From Gordonia rubripertincta (lineage in GTDB: Bacteria; Actinomycetota; Actinomycetes; Mycobacteriales; Mycobacteriaceae): a stretch of 64,000 nt of DNA. Shown piece after piece: positions 17,559-26,157 of this stretch (its first letter is position 1; each line of letters begins with the position of its first letter). The notes beneath the pieces are model-generated. The model was not told the origin of the DNA. It saw only the letters and a program-made list of their open reading frames with translations, and made no database searches. The stretch spans positions 1,736,001 to 1,800,000 of the forward strand of contig NZ_CP136136.1 in the NCBI RefSeq assembly GCF_038024875.1, in the 5' to 3' direction. A program made the translations under genes and the position numbers.

Positions 17559-18953
17559 ATGTTGTCGACCACCACGATCCTCGCCGCGAGCGCGGATCTG
17601 CCCGAGCCGGTCGCGCCGGGCTGGCAGCTCGTCGTCGCGGCACTGGCCGGTATCGCGGTCATCGTCGTCGCCATCACTGTCGCGAAGGTTCATCCGTTCC
17701 TCGCGCTGGTCGGCGGCGGTGCCATGGTCGGCATCGTCGCGGGTGAGTCGATCCCGACGGTCTTGGAGTCCTTCACCACCGGATTCGGTTCCACCGCAGC
17801 CGGTGTGGGCATCCTTATCGCGCTCGGTGCGATGTTCGCGAAGTTGCTCGCCGACTCCGGGGGCGCCGACGAGATCGTGGACACGATCGTCGGCCATGCC
17901 TCCCCGCGGATGCTGCCGTGGGCGATGGCGCTCGTCGGGGCGATCATCGGTCTGCCGATGTTCTTCGAGATCGGCCTCGTCCTCCTGATGCCGGTCATCT
18001 ACCTGGTCGCTCGCCGGTCGGGCCTGGGCCTGATCCCGATCGGAATCCCTGCGCTCGCCGGCCTCTCGGCCATGCACGGCTTCGTGCCCCCGCATCCGGG
18101 CCCGCTCGTGGCGATCGACGCCCTCGGCGCCGACCTCGGTCTCACGCTCGCACTCGGTGTGGGCGTGGCGATCCCGACGATCATCGTCTCGGGCCCGCTG
18201 TTTGCGACCGTCGCCGGTAAGTGGGTGCAGGTCGAGGCGCCGCACACCTTCGACGTCGACCCCGACGACGGTCCGACGACCAAGCGCCCGTCCTTCGGGA
18301 TCACCATGTTCAGCGTCCTGCTGCCCGTCGTCCTGATGCTGGGGAAGGCGCTCGCCGAGATCTTCGTCGACGACGAGGACCAGCTCTTCCGTCGCGTTCT
18401 CGACATCCTCGGTACTCCTCTGATCGCGCTGCTGATCGCGGTTGTCGTCGCGATGTTCACCCTGGGCCGCGGATCGGGGATGGACCGCGAGACCATCTCG
18501 AAGTGCACCGGTGCGGCGTTGCCCGCCATCGCCGGCATCCTGCTGATCGTCTCCGCCGGTGGCGGTTTCAAGCAGGTCCTCGTCGACACGGGTATCGGCA
18601 CGCTCCTGGCCGACTGGGCCACCGGTGCGAACGTCCCGGTTCTGGTCCTCGCCTGGGTGCTCGCCGCGCTGATCCGCCTGGCCACGGGCTCGGCGACCGT
18701 CGCGACCATCACCGCGTCGTCGCTGATGCTCGGACTCGTCGACGGACTGAGCTCGGGTGAGGTCTCGCTGGTCGTCCTCGCGATCGGTGCCGGCTCAGTC
18801 TTCCTGTCGCACGTCAACGACGCCGGCTTCTGGCTGGTCAAGGAGTACTTCGGCATGAGCGTCGGCCAGACATTCAAGACCTGGTCGATGATGGAGACCC
18901 TGCTGTCGGTGAGCGGCCTGGTCGTCGTGCTGGCGCTCGGCCTCGTGATCTGA
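17559..18953 (+). CDS. gntP: GntP-family gluconate permease
   Basis: A 464-residue, 12-14 helix H+:gluconate symporter. Family regions include FTTGFGSTAAGVGILIALG, the LPMFFEIGLVLLMPV segment, HGFVPPHPGPLVAIDALG (highly conserved in GntP), and HVNDAGFWLVKEYFGMSVGQ near the C-terminus. It is directly downstream of gntK, so uptake and phosphorylation are co-expressed. The 14-bp palindrome GCGCTGTACAGCGC 17 bp past the stop may serve as a terminator. Confidence 0.95.
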   Translation: MLSTTTILAASADLPEPVAPGWQLVVAALAGIAVIVVAITVAKVHPFLALVGGGAMVGIVAGESIPTVLESFTTGFGSTAAGVGILIALGAMFAKLLADSGGADEIVDTIVGHASPRMLPWAMALVGAIIGLPMFFEIGLVLLMPVIYLVARRSGLGLIPIGIPALAGLSAMHGFVPPHPGPLVAIDALGADLGLTLALGVGVAIPTIIVSGPLFATVAGKWVQVEAPHTFDVDPDDGPTTKRPSFGITMFSVLLPVVLMLGKALAEIFVDDEDQLFRRVLDILGTPLIALLIAVVVAMFTLGRGSGMDRETISKCTGAALPAIAGILLIVSAGGGFKQVLVDTGIGTLLADWATGANVPVLVLAWVLAALIRLATGSATVATITASSLMLGLVDGLSSGEVSLVVLAIGAGSVFLSHVNDAGFWLVKEYFGMSVGQTFKTWSMMETLLSVSGLVVVLALGLVI

Positions 18954-19021
18954 CCGGGCTGACCGCGCCGCGCTGTACAGCGCCCCTGGTTCTCGGTTGC
19001 GTTCCGGTAGCTTGACCACTC

Positions 19022-20431
19022 ATGAAGCGAACCCGGCCGTGGATGGCTGCCCTCGCGCTCGTCGTGTCGATGTCGGTTGCGTATCCCGCAGCAGCACATC
19101 CTGATTCGCCGATCAGCGGTCTGGGACCGGCGGATACCTCGCTGATGCACGGAGATCTGGCGTCCACCGACACGACCGGGCATCGAGGGCCGGGACGCGG
19201 TGCGCGCCTCGCCGCGTCGTCGATCCCCGGCGGTGCCTGCGCGGCGACCTTCGTCGGCAGCGACGGGATGCCGGTCGCGCTGTGCACGCAGTTCGTGGCG
19301 CTGTCTCCGCCGACGTTCGCGGCGCCGACGGTGGTCCTGTTCGACCCCCGTACGGCACAACCACTGGCGTCGACGCAACTGACCAAGGGTGGACTGCTCG
19401 GGGGTGTCTACGGCTACCTCGACGACCGTGACCGCGTGGTCGTCGCCGACGGGTCCGGTTCGATTCTCCGTGTGGCGCATCGAATGACAGCGTCGGGTTG
19501 GCGGGTCTACGTCGACGACCGCGTCGACGTCGCAGGCCACATCCCGGCCGGTGACGCGATCACCGGTCTTGCACCGGATCTCGACGGCCGGATCTGGTTC
19601 GCGACGACACGCGGCGTCGTGGGAACGGTGGACGAGGCCGAGCGTGTTCGCTCGACGCGGCTACCGGCAGGGGAGGAGCTCGGCAACGGACTCTCCATCC
19701 GACGATCGGGCGCGTCGATCCTCACCACCCATGCGCTCTACGAGATGCGCGCCGAACCCGACGCCGCGCCGAAGATCGTCTGGCGCCGCGCGTACGACCG
19801 TGGTCCCGGTCGGAAGCCCGGCCAACTCACCTGGGGATCAGGCACCACGCCAACGTATTTCGGACCCGACGGGGATGGCTGGGTCGCGATCGTCGACAAC
19901 GCTGACCGGCCGGACCTCCGGGTCTTCCGCAGTGACGACGGGTCCGAGGTGTGCCGCATGCGCGCCTTCGGACGATCCGGGCCGGGTACCGAGAACTCGC
20001 CGATGGCGTGGGGGACTTCGCTCGTCATCCCCAGTACGTACGGCTACCAGTACCCGCCCATGGCGGTGACCGGTCCCGCACTGCCCGCGGACGCGCCGTT
20101 CGTCGGCGGCATGACCCGCATCGACGTCGGTGAGGACGGGTGCGAGCGGGTCTGGGAGAACGCCGACCGGGTCGCGACGCTGCCCAAGCTCTCGCGGACC
20201 GACGGCCTGATCCACGCACTCGGTTACGGCCCGCTGGTGCCGGGACTTCCGCAGCAGCTGGGCCCCGTCGACTATGTCGCAACGGATTTCGCGACCGGGC
20301 GCCGCGTCGAGACCGAGCGTGTCGGCACCGCGCCGCTCGATGAACCACTCGAACTGACCGGGACCGTCACCGCTGACGGCACGCTCTGGCAGGCGACGGT
20401 CGGACGGATGCTCAAGATCTCGCCGGGATGA
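19022..20431 (+). CDS. Secreted protein of unknown function, beta-propeller-like
   Basis: 469 residues with a clear Sec signal peptide (MKRTRPWMAALALVVSMSVA...AAAHP, cleavage near residue 26). I do not recognise a named family. Repeated short strands with Gly-Asp turns (YLDDRDRVVVADGSGSILRV, LAPDLDGRIWFATTRGVVG, YFGPDGDGWVAIVDN) suggest a six- or seven-bladed beta-propeller. Three Cys pairs may form disulfides. No lipobox or membrane anchor is seen. It is followed after 120 bp by a secreted lipase, so both may act outside the cell. Confidence 0.75.
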   Translation: MKRTRPWMAALALVVSMSVAYPAAAHPDSPISGLGPADTSLMHGDLASTDTTGHRGPGRGARLAASSIPGGACAATFVGSDGMPVALCTQFVALSPPTFAAPTVVLFDPRTAQPLASTQLTKGGLLGGVYGYLDDRDRVVVADGSGSILRVAHRMTASGWRVYVDDRVDVAGHIPAGDAITGLAPDLDGRIWFATTRGVVGTVDEAERVRSTRLPAGEELGNGLSIRRSGASILTTHALYEMRAEPDAAPKIVWRRAYDRGPGRKPGQLTWGSGTTPTYFGPDGDGWVAIVDNADRPDLRVFRSDDGSEVCRMRAFGRSGPGTENSPMAWGTSLVIPSTYGYQYPPMAVTGPALPADAPFVGGMTRIDVGEDGCERVWENADRVATLPKLSRTDGLIHALGYGPLVPGLPQQLGPVDYVATDFATGRRVETERVGTAPLDEPLELTGTVTADGTLWQATVGRMLKISPG

Positions 20432-20553
20432 TGGTCCCTTCGATACGTCCTCAGCAGGCCGGAGCAACCCAGGCAGCGGGGCTGCCGATCACAACACGCC
20501 GGATGAGAGCCCAGTCGCTTGACTCAACTTACTGTGGGGTAGGTTACTCGCCC

Positions 20554-21843
20554 ATGAAGCTGAAGTCGGGAACGAGCGCTGGGTCGCGCCGCAGGTCACG
20601 CCTGCGAAAGACCACGATCGCGGGTGCGGTGGCAGCGGCGTGTGCGGCAGCCGTGATCAGTCCGGCGCCGGACGCGAGTGCGGCCGATTTCTACACACCT
20701 CCGGCATCCTTCGCCGGCGAACCCGGCTCGGTGATCCGGAGCCAGCAGATCCCGCTGCTCCTGCAGATCCCGGGCGCGCCGAATCAGTGGCCGGGCACGG
20801 CCCGCAAGGTCATGTACACCTCGACCTACCAGGACGGCGCGCCGGCGGCGGTCACCGGGACCGTCGTCGAGCCGACCGTGCCGTGGACCGGGAAGGGTCC
20901 GCGCCCGACCGTCGTCGTCGGTCCCGGCACCATCGGCCAGGGTGACCAGTGCGCGGCGTCGAAGTTGATGAGCCTGCCGATGTCCATCGACATCACCAAG
21001 CCCAGCATCGGCGTCAACTACACCGCGCCGGAGATGTTCTACATGCTGCTCAACGGTGTCCGGGTCTTCGTCACCGACTACATCGGCATGGGCACCCCGG
21101 GCATCCACACCTACGTCAACCGTTCGGAGACCGGCCACGCCATGATCGACGGCGCGCGGGCGGCATTGCGCGCATCCGGTGCCCCGGCCGACGCGCCGGT
21201 CGGCTTCATCGGCTACTCGCAGGGCGGTGGCGCAGCCGCCTCCGCGGCCGAACTCGCCGCGACCTACGCGCCGGAACTGAACGTCCGTGCCAGTTATGCC
21301 GGCGCACCGCCCGCCGACCTGGAGAAGGTGATCCCGGCCATCGACGGGAGCACCATCGCCGGAGCCATCGGCTTCGCCGTCAACGGCCTCACCCAGCGGT
21401 ATCCGGTGGTCGCCGACGTCGTGCAACGGGAGACCAACGCCTCCGGAAAGGCTGCGCTGAAGCAGATCTCGACGAGCTGCATCGGCGACATCATTCCCGC
21501 CTTCGGCTTCCAGCAGACCAAGAACTGGATCCGCACCGGTGAGACGCTCTCCTCGGTGATCGCTCGGTCGCCCGAGGTACAGAAGATCGTGGGCGAACAG
21601 CGCATCGGACGCCTGAAGCCGAACGCGCCGGTCTTCCTCGAAGGCGGCCTCAACGACGACGTGATCCCGCACGGTCAGGTCGCCCAGCTTGCCGCGGACT
21701 GGCGTGCACAGGGCGCCGACGTCCGGTTCGTCACGGACCCGACGCCGCCGATCCTGACCAAGTCGATCGTCAACCACGTGGTCCCGATGCTCGGCACCTT
21801 CGTGCCCGGCATGGAGTTCGTCCTCGGCGAGTTCCGGAAGTAG
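20554..21843 (+). CDS. Secretory lipase (LIP family)
   Basis: A 429-residue extracellular alpha/beta hydrolase of the PF03583 type found in Nocardia, Gordonia and fungi. The ATG at 20554 starts a basic N-region and signal peptide ending ASAADFYTP. The catalytic Ser is in GYSQGGG, the Asp in EGGLNDDVIPHGQV, and the His in IVNHVVPMLGTF, in the family's order. It probably hydrolyses acylglycerols or esters in the envelope or medium. TTGACT lies 36 bp before the ATG and TAGGTT follows it, a possible promoter. A strong 19-bp hairpin ends the transcript. Confidence 0.9.
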   Translation: MKLKSGTSAGSRRRSRLRKTTIAGAVAAACAAAVISPAPDASAADFYTPPASFAGEPGSVIRSQQIPLLLQIPGAPNQWPGTARKVMYTSTYQDGAPAAVTGTVVEPTVPWTGKGPRPTVVVGPGTIGQGDQCAASKLMSLPMSIDITKPSIGVNYTAPEMFYMLLNGVRVFVTDYIGMGTPGIHTYVNRSETGHAMIDGARAALRASGAPADAPVGFIGYSQGGGAAASAAELAATYAPELNVRASYAGAPPADLEKVIPAIDGSTIAGAIGFAVNGLTQRYPVVADVVQRETNASGKAALKQISTSCIGDIIPAFGFQQTKNWIRTGETLSSVIARSPEVQKIVGEQRIGRLKPNAPVFLEGGLNDDVIPHGQVAQLAADWRAQGADVRFVTDPTPPILTKSIVNHVVPMLGTFVPGMEFVLGEFRK

Positions 21844-21871
21844 TCGGCAGAACACAACCAGAACAGAAACC

Positions 21872-21914
21872 ACGGACAGGGCCCGCCGGCATCGCGCCGG
21901 CGGGCCCTGTCCGT
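21872..21914 (+). terminator. Strong terminator hairpin after lipase
   Basis: A perfect 19-bp inverted repeat (21872-21890 with 21896-21914) and a 5-nt ATCGC loop, 28 bp past the lipase stop. There is no T-tract. Confidence 0.85.
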
Positions 21915-21943
21915 ACCCGGGGCTTGGATGGCAGGATCGAGGA

Positions 21944-22618
21944 ATGAACGATCCGCACGGGGCGGGGGACCCCCACGATCGCGACCCGGAACGCATCCCG
22001 ACCCAGGCCGAGCTCGACGCCGAGGACCTCGCCGAGCTGGAACGCTCGTCGCGCGACCACGACCAGTCGGCGCTCTATCCGCCGCGGCCGGCCGACCCGG
22101 GCCGTCCACCGGTGGCCCTGGCACTCCACGCCCGCGTCGTCTGGTGGGGTGCGGCGGTCATCGGGCTGATCCTGGCGGTCTACGGTTTCTTCAGCCTCGG
22201 CACCATCACCGACGACCTGCGGCAGCGCCTCCTCGAGGGAGTCGTGACCGACCCGGCCAACTCCGCACCGGAGGACCAGGTCGAGACGCTCGCCGGATTC
22301 TTCCCGCCGTTCATGCTGGTCATGATCGTCGTGGTGCTGGTGATCGAGTACCTGCTCCTGATGGCCGCGGTGACCCACCACAGCCGACACTGCCGCAACT
22401 TCTTCCTCGCCGCTGTGGTGGTCCATCTCCTCTGCATCCCGGTCGGCGTCGACCTCCTCTTCCGCTATCCCGACATCTCGTCGACGATGGTCGTCCTCAG
22501 CTGGGTGCAGTTCGCGCTGCTGGTGATCGCCGCGCTGCTCACCGTGCGTCGGTCCGTCAACACGTGGCTACCGGAGTCGACCCGGATGAGGCCGACCCGC
22601 ATGATGCGCGGCCGCTGA
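21944..22618 (+). CDS. Four-helix integral membrane protein, unknown
   Basis: 224 residues. A hydrophilic, acidic N-terminus (about 60 residues, with TQAELDAEDLAELERSSRDH) is followed by four transmembrane helices (VVWWGAAVIGLILAVYGFF, FMLVMIVVVLVIEYLLLMAA, NFFLAAVVVHLLCIPV and VLSWVQFALLVIAALLTV). I do not recognise a named domain. The C-terminus is basic (RMRPTRMMRGR) and cytosolic. It stands alone between two terminator-like regions. Confidence 0.75.
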   Translation: MNDPHGAGDPHDRDPERIPTQAELDAEDLAELERSSRDHDQSALYPPRPADPGRPPVALALHARVVWWGAAVIGLILAVYGFFSLGTITDDLRQRLLEGVVTDPANSAPEDQVETLAGFFPPFMLVMIVVVLVIEYLLLMAAVTHHSRHCRNFFLAAVVVHLLCIPVGVDLLFRYPDISSTMVVLSWVQFALLVIAALLTVRRSVNTWLPESTRMRPTRMMRGR

Positions 22619-22775
22619 CACGGGAGTGTCGTATCGCTGCTGACACTCGGCGGCCGGTTTGTAACCCCCGCCACCAGGCGGTTTGGTCGGAATGAATCCG
22701 GGTACAGCTCGGTTGGACAGAACGTTGGTTCTACACAGTTGAACATCCACCGACCTGAACCCAGGAGGATCTCCG

Positions 22776-23207
22776 ATGGCGATCGAACCCGTCTACACCA
22801 TCTCGTCCAAGGCATCCGGCGGCGGACGCGACGGTGAGGTGGTCTCGGCCTCGGGCCAGATCGACCTCGACCTCCGACCGCCGAAGGAGATGGGCGGCAG
22901 CGGCGACGGCTCCAACCCGGAGGAACTCTTCTCGGCCGGCTACGCGGCGTGCTTCCTCGGAGCACTCCGGGCCACGTCGAAGGCGGCCGGCAGCCCGGTG
23001 CCCGACGACTCCACCGTGAACGTGACCGTCGGCATCGGCAAGGACCCCGCCGACGGCGGCTTCGGTCTGACCGTGGCGATCGACGTCTCCATCCCCGGGG
23101 TCGACGAGGCGAAGGCCCAGGAGCTGGCGAACAAGGCACACGAGTTCTGCCCGTACTCGAAGGCCACCCGCGGCAACATCGAGCAGAAGGTCACCGTCAC
23201 CGTCTGA
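22776..23207 (+). CDS. ohr: Organic hydroperoxide resistance protein (OsmC/Ohr)
   Basis: A 143-residue thiol peroxidase that reduces organic hydroperoxides, using lipoylated proteins as electron donor in known Ohr enzymes. The two redox Cys lie in GYAACFLGAL (about residue 60) and HEFCPYSKATRG (about residue 125). The conserved Arg that activates the peroxidatic Cys is in the N-terminal half. AGGAGG precedes the ATG. No OhrR gene is adjacent. A dps-like gene follows on the same strand about 110 bp away, giving an oxidative-stress pair. Confidence 0.93.
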   Translation: MAIEPVYTISSKASGGGRDGEVVSASGQIDLDLRPPKEMGGSGDGSNPEELFSAGYAACFLGALRATSKAAGSPVPDDSTVNVTVGIGKDPADGGFGLTVAIDVSIPGVDEAKAQELANKAHEFCPYSKATRGNIEQKVTVTV

Positions 23208-23317
23208 CGCCGGCCACCCGAACCAGTCGTTCTCTCCTCCAGACGGGGCGTCGTGCTCAGCCTGAGACGGCGCCCCGGTAGCACTCCCAGATATGACAAG
23301 GAAGGACGTTCTTGATC

Positions 23318-23791
23318 ATGACGACCCCCATCACCAGCACCCTCACCGACGAGCAGCAGTCCGTGGCCGGGAAGGCCCTGCAGGACACCCTCGTCGACAT
23401 GCTTGACCTCACCCTGATCGCCAAGCAGGCCCACTGGAACGTCGTGGGAAAGCAGTTCCGCTCGGTGCATCTCGATCTCGACGAGCTCGTCAGCGTGGCG
23501 CGTGAGTTCACCGACGCCGCCGCCGAGCGCGCAACCGCCATCGGAGTCAGCCCGGATGGTCGTGCCGAGACCGTCGCGAAGACCGCGAACACCAAGGGCT
23601 TCGGCGAAGGCTGGACCAAGGACACCGAGGTCGTCGATGCCATCGTGGAGAACCTCAAGGCGGTCATCGACGGTCTCCGCCAGCGCATCCAGGTCACCGA
23701 GGAAGCCGACCCGGTGACGCAGGATCTGCTCATCTCGTTCGCTTCGAAACTCGAACAGCTGCATTGGATGTGGCAGGCGCAGTCCGCCTGA
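23318..23791 (+). CDS. dps: Dps-family ferritin-like protein
   Basis: A 157-residue four-helix ferritin-like protein that oxidises Fe(II) with peroxide and stores iron in a 12-mer. The ferroxidase residues are arranged as usual across a subunit interface: LIAKQAHWNVVGKQF (His), then VHLDLDELVSVAREFTDAAAERA (Asp/Glu). The C-terminal helix ends LEQLHWMWQAQSA. The ATG at 23318 is chosen; an in-frame TTG at 23312 is closer to the AGGAAGG box and may be used instead. There is little basic tail, so direct DNA binding is uncertain. Confidence 0.9.
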   Translation: MTTPITSTLTDEQQSVAGKALQDTLVDMLDLTLIAKQAHWNVVGKQFRSVHLDLDELVSVAREFTDAAAERATAIGVSPDGRAETVAKTANTKGFGEGWTKDTEVVDAIVENLKAVIDGLRQRIQVTEEADPVTQDLLISFASKLEQLHWMWQAQSA

Positions 23792-23826
23792 CCAACCGGA
23801 TGAGCCCTCGATCGGGCCTCTCACAG

Positions 23827-23864
23827 CAACGAACCCCGTCGGTCACAACCGGCGGGGTTCGTTG
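23827..23864. terminator. Bidirectional terminator between dps and a convergent gene
   Basis: 16-bp arms (CAACGAACCCCGtCGG and its complement, one G:U) with a 6-nt loop TCACAA. It is well placed for both the dps transcript and the minus-strand gene ending at 23898. Confidence 0.8.
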
Positions 23865-23897
23865 TATCCGAATGTCTGGTAGGTGGTCGACGCGACG

Positions 23898-24422
23898 TCA
23901 GTCGCCCGCGGGCTCGCCGACCTTCGTGCCGGCGACCTCGGCATCGGTCGTGGTCGTGGTCGTGCTCGGATCGTCGTCGGCGTAGGAATCGCGGAAGGAA
24001 ACACGCGGGGTCGACGCCGAGTGGTACAGCGCGATGCCGGCGAAGACCAGTGCGGCCAGGATGAAGATCGCCGAGGCAGCGATCGTGACGATGTGGACGA
24101 CGGTGGCATACACGCCGTCGAGTGGCCCGACCGCGATTGCTCCGGCGGCGGCGAGGACCGCACCCAGCAGGGCCCAGACCGCGGAGCGAATCCACGGCGC
24201 CACCACCGATGCGTAGAAGAGACGTTGATAGATGGAGAGCGAGAACTCGTCCACCGCTGCCAGCCGGACCTCGTCATCGCCTGCGAGATCGCGCAGTTCG
24301 CGCGCCAGTGCCGTCTGTCGTTGCAGGGTTGCGGACTCCCGTTCGCGGTAGCGCACGAATGCAGCCGCACCGAACGCCGACGCGAGAAGTCCCAGCCCGA
24401 CCATCACACCCCAGTAGTCCAC
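23898..24422 (-). CDS. Three-helix membrane protein, unknown
   Basis: 174 residues from the GTG at 24422 (VDYWGVMVGLGLLASAFGAA). The longer frame to 24635 overlaps the upstream divergent gene region and reads as shadow sequence. One N-terminal helix is followed by a cytosolic stretch rich in E/R (VRYRERESATLQRQTALARE), then two helices (SAVWALLGAVLAAAGAIAV and HIVTIAASAIFILAALVF). The C-terminus has a run of Thr (DDDPSTTTTTTDAEV). No family is recognised. Confidence 0.65.
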   Translation of the reverse strand: MDYWGVMVGLGLLASAFGAAAFVRYRERESATLQRQTALARELRDLAGDDEVRLAAVDEFSLSIYQRLFYASVVAPWIRSAVWALLGAVLAAAGAIAVGPLDGVYATVVHIVTIAASAIFILAALVFAGIALYHSASTPRVSFRDSYADDDPSTTTTTTDAEVAGTKVGEPAGD

Positions 24423-24637
24423 GGCACACACGCTACAACGCGGCGCATGACCGCTCGTGAACCAGGTCACAGAGCGTCTGTCCGTGCCGGTCACGACGGG
24501 GCGGGCCGGATGTCCATGCTCGACGGGGTCGTAGGGACGCGCGACCGCTGATACGTTGGGCCATCGTCTGCGCCAACGCTGGCCGCGACCCGTCCGACCC
24601 CCGGTCGAGCGGAGCCGAGGACGGGAGGAATGCACAG

Positions 24638-26092
24638 GTGACGATCCGGATGATCGGGGCGTCGATCGTCTGCGTGATGGTCGGGCTCTTCATCAGCGCA
24701 TCGGCGGGGCAGGCGGATACCGACGGGGTCGTGGCGTTCGCCGAACCACGGCCGGGTGCCGCCGTTCTGACCGGCGCGGAACCGGATTCGATCCTCATCA
24801 GCCGCGAGTTCTACTCCCGATCCGACGAGGCGATCCTCCTCGGGGCGGGTGCGCTCGGCGATCCCGGGACCCGGAAGCGCGTCGCGGCGGCCGCCGGCGA
24901 GAAACACGTCCCCGTGCTCACCGTGCGCCCTAAGACCGTGCACAGCGTCGACGAGGAGTTGCGGCGCCTCGGTGTCCAGCGGGTGGTCCGCGTCGGCGAG
25001 ATCGACGGCCTCGACGACAGACGGTCTTCGATCGACCTCGAGGGCCTGCGCGGCAACCCGCGCCCGAGAACGGGCGAGCCGATCGTGATGGTCGCCCGCG
25101 GTACCCCGATGGACGCGACGCTGACCGCCCGTTCCGCGGGGCGTGTCGTCGAAGTGCCCGTCCCCGACCCCAGGGCCGGTACCGACGCAGTCGCCGCGGT
25201 GAGCGGCGCATCGCCGACGACCGCGATCCGCGCGGTCGGTCCCGCCTTCGGCGACGACAAGGTCTTCGCGGCACGTGTCGATCAGGCGCGTCGGACACCG
25301 GAGCTTCCCGGCGGCGGACAGATCGTGTTCCCGGGCCGTCGGATGGTCGCGCTCTACGGTTCGCCCGACGCGCCGGCGCTGGGACCGCTCGGTAGGCAGG
25401 GCATCGAGGCGTCGATCGACCGTGTCCGACGACTGGCAGCCGACTATCAGCGGGTCAGCGCCGAGCCGGTGATCCCGGCATTCGAGATCATCGCTACCGT
25501 CGCCTCGTCGGAACCGGGCGAGGGTGCCCGGTACACGAACATGCTCGACCCGGCCGTGCTGCGGCCGTGGGTGGAGGCGGCCGGACGCGCCGGGGTGTAC
25601 GTGACCCTCGACCTCCAGCCCGGACGCATGGACTTCCTCGAGCAGGCCCGGCGGTACGCGGACCTCCTCGCGCTGCCGCACGTCGGGCTGGCGCTCGACC
25701 CCGAGTGGCGTCTCAAACCGGACCAGGTGCACCTCACGCAGATCGGTTCCGTCGAAGCAGACGAGGTGAACCGCACGTCGGAATGGCTCGCGGGGCTGGT
25801 GCGGGACCGGGGACTGCCGCAGAAGCTGTTCGTACTGCACCAGTTCGACGCCGGGATGCTCGCCCAACGGAAGAACATCATCACCGATCGACCCGAACTG
25901 CAGGTGGTCCTGCACGCCGACGGGCACGGGACACCTCCGGTGAAGATGGAGACATGGCGCAGATTGCTCGACGATCTGCCCGCGGGAGTGTGGATGGGCT
26001 GGAAGAATTTCTACACGGAGGACAAGCCGACGTTCTCGCCGGCGACGACCATGGCGGTCGCGCCGACACCCTGGTTCGTCTCGTACCAGTAG
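24638..26092 (+). CDS. Secreted two-domain protein, cell-wall-binding-like N-part and barrel-like C-part
   Basis: 484 residues from GTG 24638 with a signal peptide ending near SASAGQADTD. The N-terminal third (DSILISREFYSRSDEAILLG, then VPVLTVRPKTVHSVDEELRRLG) resembles the beta-alpha repeats of cell-wall-binding repeat 2 proteins. The C-terminal 230 residues look like a TIM barrel: EPVIPAFEIIATVAS, GVYVTLDLQPGRMDFLEQA, HVGLALDPEWRLKPDQ, KLFVLHQFD and LQVVLHADGHG, with acidic residues at strand ends as in glycosidases. A catalytic role is an inference. It is followed by a DUF2252 gene. Confidence 0.7.
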   Translation: MTIRMIGASIVCVMVGLFISASAGQADTDGVVAFAEPRPGAAVLTGAEPDSILISREFYSRSDEAILLGAGALGDPGTRKRVAAAAGEKHVPVLTVRPKTVHSVDEELRRLGVQRVVRVGEIDGLDDRRSSIDLEGLRGNPRPRTGEPIVMVARGTPMDATLTARSAGRVVEVPVPDPRAGTDAVAAVSGASPTTAIRAVGPAFGDDKVFAARVDQARRTPELPGGGQIVFPGRRMVALYGSPDAPALGPLGRQGIEASIDRVRRLAADYQRVSAEPVIPAFEIIATVASSEPGEGARYTNMLDPAVLRPWVEAAGRAGVYVTLDLQPGRMDFLEQARRYADLLALPHVGLALDPEWRLKPDQVHLTQIGSVEADEVNRTSEWLAGLVRDRGLPQKLFVLHQFDAGMLAQRKNIITDRPELQVVLHADGHGTPPVKMETWRRLLDDLPAGVWMGWKNFYTEDKPTFSPATTMAVAPTPWFVSYQ

Positions 26093-26157
26093 CGCCGGGA
26101 GGCCCACCTCCGGGCTCCGACCGGCGCCCGGGACACGCTCCACTGGGAGGAGCCCCG

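Noticed and set aside
25567..26157. N-terminal extension of the DUF2252 gene
   Set aside because: It overlaps the preceding secreted-protein gene in another frame, and the GTG at 26158 has an ideal RBS.
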